64,000 bases of DNA from Riptortus pedestris (taxonomy: Eukaryota; Arthropoda; Insecta; Hemiptera; Alydidae). The position numbers and the translations under genes are program-made. Below are positions 48,149 to 56,150 of the stretch, one piece after another. The notes beneath the pieces are model-generated. The model worked only from the letters and a program-made list of their open reading frames with translations. It ran no database searches and was not told the origin of the DNA. Where the stretch lies: NCBI GenBank assembly GCA_019009955.1, contig CM032228.1, positions 226,550,501-226,614,500 of the forward strand, written 5' to 3'. Each line of letters opens with the position of its first letter. Position 1 is the first letter of the stretch.

Positions 48149-51100
48149 CTTCTGCTAAAATAACTTTTACGAGTACAGAAGCTATGCGGGAAAGGGGTGG
48201 GGATTGGCACATAATATTTATAACACCAATAGATATGGTTTACAATAACTGATAATATCTTTAAAGGAGGAAGTCTGTCTTAGTGGCAAGATAGTCTACA
48301 TCATGATACTAATTATATTTCCATCTAAATTAAAGTGAAATAAATATCGTATTTACCAATTAATACATTTTTCTCTCTCTTTTTCTTTCTATCAGCTTCT
48401 CTATACAAGTTTATATTGATGACATTAACTGTCGGGAGATTGAAGAAGTCAAACTGTTCGCCCCAAAAGCAGAGATCATTTTTCTGTTTGCCTGAGGTTC
48501 TTGCATAGAGTGTTTTGTCCAAACACAACTCGCAAAAATATCTGTAAACAAAAGTCCCATGTACACATAGACAATAAATAGAATGTAATATTATTATATT
48601 ATAACTTTAGGGAAAGAATATATTTAACACTACAATAATATTTCTGGAGAAAATATAGGGACAAAATAACACTTAAAGAAATATAAAAGAATAAATGAGA
48701 AAGTATTAATGAATAAATGAGGTATTTAAAAAAAAAAAAAAAGAGGCAAAAACTGATTTTTCTACAACATACTTCAATTACAAAGAATCTAGTTTTACAA
48801 GAATTAAGAATTTATATAAAATAAAATAATTGGGACTTGTATATAAAGATGTACTAAATAAAATTTTAGAAGAATATATTGCCATTAAAAAAAAATACAG
48901 TCAATGATGAAATAGGAGTGAGTCTTATTCAACTCCACAGACCAATGTTTTTTTATGTTTACTGTTACTCGAACCATTTCAACACATATTATAAACAATC
49001 AATTGTAAAATTAGGTTCCTTGTTGAAGATAATCAGAATTTCATAAAATGTGAATGTTAAAAAGCAAGAAATTAGTCAATAATATTTTCAGTTTTCCTCT
49101 GGGTAATATTTTTAAATCATGACTCATGAAAAAGTTACACTATAGCTCACTCTTGAAGGGATCAGGATTAGAAATACAGATTAATGTGTATGACTGAATA
49201 TAGAAAGGCATAAAATAAATGGAGAAATATTTAAAGCAGTATATTAGCTATATATTTTTCAAAAATGTTAAAATGATTTTATAGAAACTAATTTAGTAAT
49301 TGTGGAAATATAGAACAAATAGGGCATCCATGAAAATATATTATAAAAATAAAATTGTATACTAACCTTTTCTTATTAGCAATTCCTTTAGCTTCGAGTA
49401 TCCATATTTTTAGGGAGTTGTCTGTTCGTCTTTGGTGTTCTTGATCTGGTTGAACTGACTTCCTAAGGCTGGAAACAATAACAACAGTTATGCTTATTTT
49501 TAATCAATAAACATAAATCACATTGATCACTTAAACCACATTTTTGAAACAGTACCAATTTTCTACACAGCTACAGCAACTACGGGGTCTCTCCTTTTCT
49601 TTAATAACAACTGGCTTACTAAAGATGTTGATCTTAAGGGAAAACTTTCTCTTCAAACTCACTTTGCTCATTGTCACAAGGCATGTCAAAAGACTAAGGT
49701 GGAGGAGTGTCAAGAGGACCTGCCTCAGCAAGCTCCAGCTACTGACTGAGCTCTGAGCTAAGGCATGCTGGTAGCTGAGATAACAAGCCTCTCCTATCAC
49801 CACTCCTGATAACATCATTCAAGCTGTTGATTCCAGCTAATGTTTTTACGACCTTACTAATTTAAAATTCCATGTCAAATTAATTAATTGTTAGTAATAA
49901 TTATATTCACTAAATTTTAAAAGGTTTAAACATGATATTATTCTAAATATAATAACTATAAAGTAAGGGGACTAATTATATTATTTTGTATAAAAAGATT
50001 TAATGATATACTCAGGTTGAAGGAATTATGATTTTTGTTTAATTTGGTTTAACTCAAATAAAGCACTTCAAATTGGAAAATATATTGACTGATATTTTAA
50101 CATAGTTAAAATTATTTCATACTTTTTAAAAATTGACTATAAAATAATTTTTTTTTACAGATAATGTAATATTAATTGTATAAAAACATAATTTAGCATT
50201 GTATTTTATGATTAATGGTAATATGGGACTAAATGATAAATATAATATTGCATTATGAAAATTTCTCAAAGTATACAACTCAAAATTGACTTAAAAACTT
50301 ATAATTTTGTTTTGAAATATTATTCATTCTATTTCATTTATAAGTCAGAAGATAATTGAGAAAGACAAAGAAAATGTATTTATGACACTACTTAATTATT
50401 AAACAATTTAGTGATTTTCAAATGTCAGGCGATTACTGTGGGAAGAAATAAATTTAGTGTGTATGTGATTCGACAGTAATTAAGGAAATACCTCTTTAGG
50501 GGAGTCGATAGACAAGAGAAGAAATGCAGGAATGTGCTAAATTTATGAATAAAAATATTCCTTAAGAATTCTATGTTTAAGGGAAATAAGTATTCCAAAG
50601 GTCATTTATTTTTGATGGAGCAGTAATTCAAAAGTAAGTCGCTCTAAGGAGGGTCCGATCTACAATCAGCTTCAATATGGCCACCCGGGGCAACAGCGTA
50701 GTAGAGATGTCGGCGAGAGAAGGGCTATTGGTGAACTAGAGATGGGGGTGGAATGCTAGGAACTCGCTGGGGCCCTAAATAAATTCTCCAGCCATTCTTG
50801 CTCCTCCGAACAGAAATATTCCAGAAGACGCTACTAATCAATCATGGAAAGGGAAATATTTGGTTCAGCAGTAGGACCAAAGCCTGCTTTGCAGCATTAG
50901 CTGGAGTGCTTTACAAAATTGGAATCAAGAACTTGGAACAAGAATAAAAATGTTCCAGATGGGGTCTATTTGATTGAAAAGCACACCTAGATGCAGAACT
51001 ACTATTCCAAGTGGAAAGACATTCTGTACTTCTTTATTCTACAAATGAGCACAATGGAATGTACTCCTTCTGGGAATAAAAATATTACTTATTGTTCGAC

Positions 51101-54100
51101 TTTGGAAATAAAGTTTTTCTTGAGGAAAAATAACCTAAAAAGATATTTTGAAGAACCTATTCGAACTAGAAAACTAAATACTGGAGATAAGAACACTCCC
51201 TTCTTTCTTCAGTACATATACCAAAGAAACGTATTGTTTGAGATCTTAAGAGAGATAATACTTCTACGTAAAGTTAATTTGGCAAAATTAACCTAACACT
51301 CAATGACCGAGATTTAAGACTTATCTCAAAGATTTATTGAAGGACAAAGTTGCCTAATGGTAAGATTGGGATTGTTTCGTAAAAACGATTGAATATCCTG
51401 GGGAAAGTTTACTTGAGGAAAGTTCAAATTTAACTAGGATTTGTTAAGTATACTGAAGGAGAATGGTCTTTAGAGCTGACGAAGACTACGAAGTGCAATC
51501 CAAACACACAATCAATAAACTTTATACCAAAAAACATAATTGTTACTTCCTTGTATGAAGTAAGGGGAGTATTGTAAATTTTCGGTTTCCAAAGGTTTCA
51601 TCACCTGTATTGACCTTCCCAGAACCCATTTCGACTATTGTGGTATGTCAATACATTGTATTTAACATATGATAAAAAGACACATTTGCAAAACAAAAGA
51701 ATGGATTATTGCAATTTATTACTACGAAAATAAAGTGGTATATTTGAGTATATTACATTGGCTACGAGGATGGGATGTTTCGAAGCATGGTAGTCCTTTT
51801 CAGCGTCCATCACTCCCTCTTTGAAGAGGAATTCATTTCTTTAAAACTATTTTAAAATTCATATCTGTTAGCAATCTTGGATCAAGAAAATATTATCTTC
51901 TAAAGGTGTATCACAAGGTGAGAAAGGTATTAAAAAATTCTTCACGAGCCTAGAAGCATCTTCTGAGAATGAATATAAGAGGATCGTTTACAATATCATA
52001 CACAAATAATTCTGGTGTAATCTCATTTTAAAAATAGTCCAATCAGTTTTTAATGAAAATTCTCTTACATGACCAATACAATTTTGTCTACTCACATTTT
52101 TCCTTTTATCTACTGTACCATTTGGAGGATTCTTTTTCTTCCGTCCTCCCATTATTTTTGTAATCCTCGTCGCCAATGTAATATATTCAAACACACCACT
52201 TTATTTTCATAGTAATACAATGCAATGTATTGTTATACAACAACCGTTATTATACCATCTAGTTATGCACCTTCATGGGGGGGTATTAAGTGGCGGAAAC
52301 AAAACATAGCAAATTTCCTCGCAACATTATTTATCCAATGCATTGAAACGGAGATATCGTATGCCACTTGAAGTGGTACAAAACATACAAGGAAGCCATG
52401 TGATGTCTACATCTGTTGTGCCTAGATTTTCTCTGGAAAACACAGCTAAAGATCCCCTTACTTATCATATGGCACATTGCTGAAGGCCATATCGCAATAT
52501 TGACATTGCTGACCACATTGCATTGACCATTTGATAAGAGTTACCATTTCCAATACATTCTATATAGATTGTTAAGACAGTGCGCCGTACCTATGCACCC
52601 ACTTATCCCTCTCCTCTGCGGTCCTGCAGGAGAAGTACCTCGGCTGTCCAGCAGGAAGAGTGACCTGGAAGCAGTGTTCCCTGCCGAGGACAGAAGGGTG
52701 AAGGGGTTTGATCTCGACCCCTCCGCTGCTCAGGTCCAGAGACTGCATCGCGCTCTGCCCCGACAGCAGGCTCTCGTGTGACCTCGACGTTCGCAGTCCT
52801 CGGACCACGCTGCACAAAACACAACAACAATAATCAACACTACAAGTTGAAAAAAAAGTCCGTCAAGCAGGGGCTGTGTTAACTCAGTAAATTTCACATA
52901 TTTGCATTTATCTCAAAACGTAAAAGTTCAATGAGAACAATATTTGGTATTTAGGCTTCAAATAATGTACTTCATAATATTACAGCTTATTGTTAATACG
53001 ACATGAATAGAAGAAGGTGGTTTACTAAAGGCAAAAAGCTCAAAAATGCGAGTATCTCCGTTAATAATCAAGATACTGAAAAAATCCACATAAAAACATT
53101 TATAGAACATTACATTTGCAAAAAGATTGAGTCCATACAAATTTTCGATCCGACGCATTATAACGGAGATATTTAAAATTTTCGAAATTTCTACACTCAA
53201 CCCCCCCCCCCCCACGGCCCTGTTTTAGCAAATATCTCGATTAATACTCGAAATATAGAAAAAACGAATAGAGCAATATTTATAGAAATTTAAATTCCCT
53301 AAACCATTATTGGTTATATACAATTTTTCAATCCAAGTCATAACGGAAATATTTTGAATGTTCGTTTTCCATACTCGTTACCCCCCCCCCCCAAGCCCGA
53401 CTTCACGGTTAACGAACTTGATCTTTATTTTTACGCGAAACACATGTACCAAGGTGAACGGACCTCATTTTCGTCATCTCCTAGGTATAGGGACGATAGA
53501 CGTTTAAGGAAAATTTTCGAAAGTTGCATGATGAGTACAGCCTTGATAGCTGATTTCTCTTAAGGGAAATCTGCTAACAAAGAGAATAACAGAATTATAA
53601 TTTTGAGCTCAAATTCTGGTTGTATCTCAAATAAGCGATAATTTAATTTTAAAACAGGATGTTTCTCAGGATGGAAGTTTTGCCATAACATCTACATGTA
53701 TAAAAATAATTGTTTGGCTCAACGCGACGGTTAGACTGCTGTAACAGGGAATCCTTATCGTCGGGTAAAAATGTTTGATTCATGAATTATTTCCTGCAAA
53801 TTTTAATCAAACAAAAGTTAAGACAGCAATTATCTTAATTCACACATTACACAGGTGATTTTCTTGTAATTGGACAAAAACGCAAAACAGTAGGAAACAA
53901 TATTCTAGAACGAATAAAATTTTGATCAAGCAATTTAAGGAGAAAAAGCTAAAAATATATCTATCAAGTATTTCGATGAAAAAGAGCATAATTTTCTAGA
54001 GGATTTCGCCCAGTTGCTTCCCTCGTAACTTGTTTCTCTCCACATTTTATTTCTGTATTAAGTTAAGAATAGATCATTTGAGGTCTCATATTTATTTTTT

Positions 54101-56150
54101 TTAACTAGCCAGTTAAATTGGATGAAAATTAATGGTGCTGTTTTAGTTAGGGTTCAAGTCATACTTGACTTCCCCATAATAAAAGGAATTTTAGTCAGTC
54201 ATAGTCTTTCAGAAACCTAAGTAATAGCTAGAAAAGAGATTCTTTCTCTCCTCTCTCCCAATAGCTAGAGAAGCAATATTCACCCTCAAAGTTGTGAGAC
54301 AAAATATCTGTATCACACAGTTGCAAAAAATGCAATTCTTACCCCACGTTTGCTAGAAAGGAGATTCTTACCTCAAAGTAGCTAGAAAAGAGTATTTATC
54401 TCCAAACTAGCAAAGCAAAATACCTTTACTACATATTACATAAAAAATATATCTCCCCGCCGCCACCCACAGTAGCCAGAAATAAGAGCTTTACCCCTAT
54501 ACAGTAGTAGCTAGCTGGTTATTTGCTTATAAAATTTCTGGATTAGAATTTTACGGATGGAATAAATTAGTGCATATTTTGGAAAATAAGTACAATTTTG
54601 TATTGGAAATATATTTTAGAGGAAGATAACTTCGCTTTAGCTTGCCAGGAAAATACGGTTTGATTGAAATAAAATTATGACAACCGCACTTCAAAAAACA
54701 ACTTCCGTTGCATTAATAACTTCATTCTTCCATAAATAAAAATCTAGAGAAAGATAACAATGAAGCTTATCAGTGAATATTTGCTATGAATGAGAAAGAG
54801 TTGTATTACATTAGTATCCACTTGATGACGGAGTAAAGGTTGAATGAATCATTCATTAATAGACAGCAGTGTGATTTTCTTAAAAGGATGATTCATTTTC
54901 AAATAAGGAACCAGAAATCACGAACTAAATTGGTTTCATTTAGGGTTTCCCAAGCAGCCTTCTCGTTGCATCTCATATATAGCAAACCCTATGTTTTGCA
55001 AGAATAATAAGTTGTTTACGTCTTGTGGGGCAGAAAAGTTGTTTACCCCGGGTTAGTAACTTGTTTTCGTCAGAGTTATCTCTGGTTGAGGTAAAGGTTC
55101 TCCAGTATTAAAGGTTGTTTCTCAGTCAGCTGTTATCTATTGTTTACAAATAGTTGGGAGAATTGTACTACACTCTATTCGATTCATAAGGAGAGTGCCT
55201 TCTTTCACGGGGGAAAAGCTTGGATGAAGCGAATTTCATTTTAAATGTATATTGAACAAGACAAAAAAAGTTTGTTGGATATCTGGTAAAAAATACCTGT
55301 AGATTTACTTTAGAGATGTACGTTTTGATTAATGTTAAGTAGTCTTCATCAAATAATAAAAAACAATCAAAAAATAAACAAATCAACTGTGTGACTAACA
55401 GAACGAATAGTTGTGATATTTTTATGTCATTATTCTACCTTCAAAACTACAAAGACGATGTTTGGGGAAGTTATAGATTAATTATTATAATTCGCAAGAT
55501 GATTACTAATTAAGGCGTGGATTTCAATGTTATATTAAACATAAAGTCGAGGATTAGATTGCCTCATGGCTAACAAGAATACACTTATAAATATCGCTAA
55601 ATAAAATCCTTACTCACTAGTGTGAGCGGGGGATGCCAGCGAATAAATAACATGCCACAATTAAAAGTAGCAGCTTAAAACAGAAAAAAAAAAGTTTATA
55701 AAAAAGTAATCAAATTTTAAATTAACAATAACTTAGATTATCCAAGTGTACTGGTTAGATTTATAAGGTGAGCGTTAGTTTAATGAGTCTAGGTTAGATT
55801 TATATTTATTGGATAATATTCTGACTAAAATATTGACAGTCAAAAGGCCCTTTAGCATAAATTACTTCTGTTTTGCTAGAGTGAATATGATGAAGTGTAT
55901 CCTTATCCTTATTCATGAACTTTTAAAATAATTATCGGAGAGAAAATTTAATTCATGAATACTATTAATTTGTCAAAGAATAATAGAAAATTAACTATGG
56001 TTTTAAAGTTATTCCTTTTATAAAAAAATGTTAAATATTAGAAGCATGTCCTTACCCGTCTGAGTCGAGGGCCCGTTTCCTCTCGAGCTTTGTAACGCTC
56101 TTCGTTCGCTTGAGAGGGTTCGACCTGAATGATCTCTTTGAGAAGAAATT
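36273..56150 (-). CDS. raskol: Ras GTPase-activating protein, SynGAP/DAB2IP/RASAL2 family (raskol orthologue; N-terminus not found)
   Basis: Sixteen exons join in phase (2922 nt, 973 residues plus stop). Window residues about 1-107 are a basic Arg/Lys stretch and the end of a PH domain ([16 protein letters not shown]). Residues 120-235 are C2 ([25 protein letters not shown]). Residues 250-500 are RasGAP, with the arginine finger R318 in [10 protein letters not shown] and the FLR motif 428-430 in [15 protein letters not shown]. Next come the conserved [18 protein letters not shown], an Asn/Ser/Pro-rich disordered region, and a C-terminal coiled coil ending at residue 973. The family accelerates GTP hydrolysis by Ras and/or Rap at the membrane; Drosophila raskol acts in border-cell migration. 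Catalytic residues are intact, so the enzyme should be active. The gene converges on PDZD8. Confidence 0.93.
36586..36812 (+). repeat. CTTCCTTGTATGAAG-family repeat, longest copy
   Basis: Begins TACCTTGTATGAAGTACAGG, then AAATATTGTAATCGGAAA, GATTTCAACCCCATTTTTGA, GGCGTCTGTGCGTATA, TTGCATAACTAATAAAACGA and GTAAAGCCTAGTTATATACC. It ends in G-rich GGGGAAGGGGGGAAAA. I have the impression that this motif order is widespread in arthropod genomes, but I cannot name the element. Confidence 0.6.
36838..36948 (-). mobile_element. tRNA-derived SINE, head fragment
   Basis: The - strand reads GGGAGCTCAGTTTAGCCATG, then TTAAGGCATTGGTCTTATTA and AGTAAACTTAGAGA, matching the tRNA-like head of the copy at 37062. 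The body is absent. Confidence 0.6.
37062..37265 (+). mobile_element. tRNA-derived SINE, full head
   Basis: TGGGGCTCAGGTTAGCCAAG (A-box region), then GGTAAACCTAGTTGTAGACT and TAATTCCTGC (decayed B box). The shared body follows with AATTTATTTAGTAACAAAC, TCAACCTGGCTAGAAAAGGA and GTAGATAATCCCAATTAGCT. Confidence 0.8.
37480..37625 (-). CDS. raskol: raskol exon, coiled coil part 1
   Basis: Acceptor CTATTTTCAG, donor TCTAGGTACAT. Reads [20 protein letters not shown], a heptad-like helix, then a Pro-rich turn ([13 protein letters not shown]) and GIIS leading into the last exon. Confidence 0.9.
37626..38115 (-). other. raskol: raskol intron
   Basis: AT-rich; nothing recognised. Confidence 0.75.
38116..38240 (-). 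CDS. raskol: raskol exon, linker before coiled coil
   Basis: Acceptor GTTCTAGCAG, donor CGAATGGTAAGA. Reads [20 protein letters not shown] and [14 protein letters not shown]. The Ser/Asp/Glu cluster is casein-kinase-like (inference). Confidence 0.87.
38241..38801 (-). other. raskol: raskol intron
   Basis: AT-rich; nothing recognised. Confidence 0.75.
38802..39148 (-). CDS. raskol: raskol exon, Asn/Ser/Pro-rich disordered region
   Basis: Acceptor ATTTCCAACAG, donor AATAGGTAATG. Reads [16 protein letters not shown], an Asn-rich run ([13 protein letters not shown]), and the basic [19 protein letters not shown]. Asn runs are typical of insect proteins. One open frame of 115 codons on the - strand. 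Confidence 0.87.
39149..40394 (-). other. raskol: raskol intron
   Basis: AT-rich; nothing recognised. Confidence 0.75.
40395..40525 (-). CDS. raskol: raskol exon, Ser-rich disordered region
   Basis: Acceptor TTGTCCCTACAG, donor TCAGGGTGAGT. Reads [20 protein letters not shown] and [17 protein letters not shown]. The [18 protein letters not shown] run, which crosses into the next exon, is a conserved motif of the family's C-terminal half. Confidence 0.87.
40526..41516 (-). other. raskol: raskol intron with microsatellites
   Basis: Holds a compound CT-TA-GT microsatellite (40576-40673) and an A-rich run near 41455-41476; nothing else recognised. Confidence 0.75.
40576..40673. repeat. (CT)n(TA)n(GT)n compound microsatellite
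   Basis: CT to 40610, TA to 40660, GT to 40673. Confidence 0.97.
41517..41679 (-). CDS. raskol: raskol exon, disordered region
   Basis: Acceptor CTGTTGTAG, donor CAGCCTGTAAAT. Reads [20 protein letters not shown] and then a Ser/Thr/Pro/Gln-rich stretch. Supported by phase agreement and the splice sites rather than by a domain. Confidence 0.8.
41680..43159 (-). other. raskol: raskol intron
   Basis: AT-rich; nothing recognised. Confidence 0.75.
43160..43431 (-). CDS. raskol: raskol exon, post-GAP conserved helix
   Basis: Acceptor TTTTACAG, donor TTCAGGTAATT. Contains [20 protein letters not shown], conserved immediately after the GAP domain throughout this family, then a helical segment ([18 protein letters not shown]) and a polar tail. 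Confidence 0.93.
43432..44064 (-). other. raskol: raskol intron
   Basis: AT-rich; nothing recognised. Confidence 0.75.
44065..44231 (-). CDS. raskol: raskol exon, RasGAP part 4
   Basis: Acceptor TTTATTTTTAG, donor ATATCTGTAAGT. Reads [51 protein letters not shown]: the last helices of the catalytic domain. Confidence 0.95.
44344..44492 (-). CDS. raskol: raskol exon, RasGAP part 3 with FLR motif
   Basis: Acceptor TGATTTCAG at 44493-44495 (not the upstream TGTGCAG), because only this start gives the family sequence SFPS-ELRECF without an insert. Donor ACATGGTAAGT. Contains [20 protein letters not shown] and [13 protein letters not shown] and Pro-Ala are the Ras-contact and structural residues of RasGAPs. 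Confidence 0.95.
44493..45182 (-). other. raskol: raskol intron
   Basis: AT-rich; nothing recognised. A second acceptor-like TTTTGTGCAG 25 bases before the chosen acceptor (exon would then start at 44517) keeps an open frame but breaks the conserved RasGAP sequence. Confidence 0.7.
45183..45441 (-). CDS. raskol: raskol exon, RasGAP part 2 with arginine finger
   Basis: Acceptor TTTTCTTTCAG, donor CCATCGTAAGT. Reads [20 protein letters not shown]; the Arg of TFRGN is the arginine finger that inserts into the Ras active site. Then [10 protein letters not shown], the CEVDPLK signature of this subfamily, and [11 protein letters not shown]. Confidence 0.96.
45442..46601 (-). other. raskol: raskol intron
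   Basis: AT-rich; nothing recognised. Confidence 0.75.
46602..46764 (-). CDS. raskol: raskol exon, RasGAP domain part 1
   Basis: Acceptor TTTTTTACAG, donor GATAGGTAAAT. Reads [18 protein letters not shown] and [20 protein letters not shown], ending [10 protein letters not shown]. Typical start of the catalytic domain (EPVISVKxKEELA). Confidence 0.95.
46765..47279 (-). other. raskol: raskol intron
   Basis: AT-rich; nothing recognised. Confidence 0.75.
47280..47446 (-). CDS. raskol: raskol exon, C2 end and entry to RasGAP
   Basis: Acceptor TTTTTTTAAG, donor CTACAAGTAAGA. Reads [20 protein letters not shown] and [19 protein letters not shown], the family's linker from C2 into the first RasGAP helix. 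Confidence 0.93.
47447..48356 (-). other. raskol: raskol intron with poly-A run
   Basis: Contains 30 consecutive A at 48115-48144; nothing else recognised. Confidence 0.75.
48357..48541 (-). CDS. raskol: raskol exon, C2 domain core
   Basis: Acceptor TTTGTTTACAG, donor ATTGGTAAAT. Reads [16 protein letters not shown] and [14 protein letters not shown], then a Lys-rich turn ([12 protein letters not shown]). This is the most conserved part of the family C2 domain. Calcium ligands are not complete, as usual for these C2 domains. Confidence 0.94.
48542..49366 (-). other. raskol: raskol intron
   Basis: AT-rich; nothing recognised. Confidence 0.75.
49367..49468 (-). CDS. raskol: raskol exon, PH end and C2 start
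   Basis: Acceptor TTGTTTCCAG, donor AAAAGGTTAGT. Reads [20 protein letters not shown] and [20 protein letters not shown] and LxIWIxEAK are family hallmarks at the PH-C2 junction. In phase with both neighbours. Confidence 0.93.
51541..51637 (+). repeat. CTTCCTTGTATGAAG-family repeat, fragment 3
   Basis: TTACTTCCTTGTATGAAGTA, then GGGGAGTATTGTAAATTTTC and TTGACCTTCCCAGAACCCAT. Cut off at 51638, where the LTR begins, which suggests that the LTR element inserted into it. Confidence 0.6.
51639..51757 (+). mobile_element. gypsy-type LTR, deleted copy (+ orientation)
   Basis: Starts TGTGGTATGTCAATACATTG and ends GTATATTTGAGTATATTACA, with AATAAAG in between. TTGGCTACGAGGATGGGATG follows immediately, the usual leader and primer-binding region of insect gypsy-like elements. 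The last 50 bases match the facing copy with about six differences. Confidence 0.7.
51988..52176 (-). pseudogene. gypsy-type element leader and N-terminal gag remnant
   Basis: On the - strand, TTGGCGACGAGGAT follows the LTR end. An open frame then begins [20 protein letters not shown] and includes [20 protein letters not shown], the sort of W-x-x-x-K-x-R/F motif seen near the start of gag in insect gypsy elements. It stops after about 54 residues at 51988; no protease, reverse transcriptase or integrase follows. Confidence 0.65.
52177..52517 (-). mobile_element. gypsy-type LTR (- orientation)
   Basis: The inner end is clear: on the - strand AATAAAGTGGTGTGTTTGAA then TATATTACA, directly before TTGGCGACGAGGAT. 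A TG start that would give a TG…CA LTR of 341 bases is at 52517 (TGTGGTCAGCAATGTCAATA), but this outer limit is uncertain and could be much closer. Confidence 0.6.
52591..52809 (-). CDS. raskol: raskol exon, PH domain C-terminal half
   Basis: Acceptor TTTTGTGCAG, donor GCATAGGTACGG. Includes [39 protein letters not shown] and [15 protein letters not shown], matching SynGAP/DAB2IP PH domains closely, including the invariant Trp. It is much more GC-rich than its surroundings. A HINE-like element ends 43 bases upstream of its acceptor. Confidence 0.93.
52852..53577 (+). mobile_element. HINE-like element copy 5
   Basis: Starts AAAAAAGTCCGTCAAGCAGG and GGCTGTGTTAACTC, carries two shortened monomers (TTCGATCCGACGCATTATAA, poly-C at 53203-53214; TTTTTCAATCCAAGTCATAA, poly-C at 53382-53393) and the conserved CGGACCTCATTTTCGTCATC block. 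It ends with the palindrome TGATTTCTCTTAAGGGAAAT. It sits in the raskol intron upstream of the PH exon. Confidence 0.8.
53578..56055 (-). other. raskol: raskol intron
   Basis: Apart from the HINE-like copy before it, AT-rich DNA with no recognised gene. A weak SINE-like piece (CTAAATAAAATCCTTACTCA at about 55599) is too short to call. Confidence 0.65.
56056..56150 (-). CDS. raskol: raskol exon, basic region before PH domain
   Basis: On the - strand: acceptor TTTTGTTGCAG, then [20 protein letters not shown] and [11 protein letters not shown]; donor GACGGGTAAGG. LKRTKS…KLER is the hallmark run in this family just before the PH domain. It starts in phase 0 without its own Met, so at least one exon lies further upstream. 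Confidence 0.88.

Larger units (their letters stand above)
49469..52590 (-). other. raskol: raskol intron with gypsy relics and a GC-richer island
   Basis: Contains an unexplained less AT-rich island next to the C2 exon (49540-49850), a second one at 50640-50960, a repeat fragment (51541-51637) and two facing gypsy LTR ends with a short gag remnant (51639-52517). The stretch 49860-50630 shows nothing recognised. Confidence 0.65.

Noticed and set aside
52569..52830. Two further open frames across the PH exon (+ strand and another - frame)
   Set aside because: Shadows of the GC-rich PH exon; only the chosen - frame matches the family.
55560..55640. SINE-like words near CTAAATAAAATCCTTACTCA
   Set aside because: Only about 20 bases match the SINE body; too little to call a copy.
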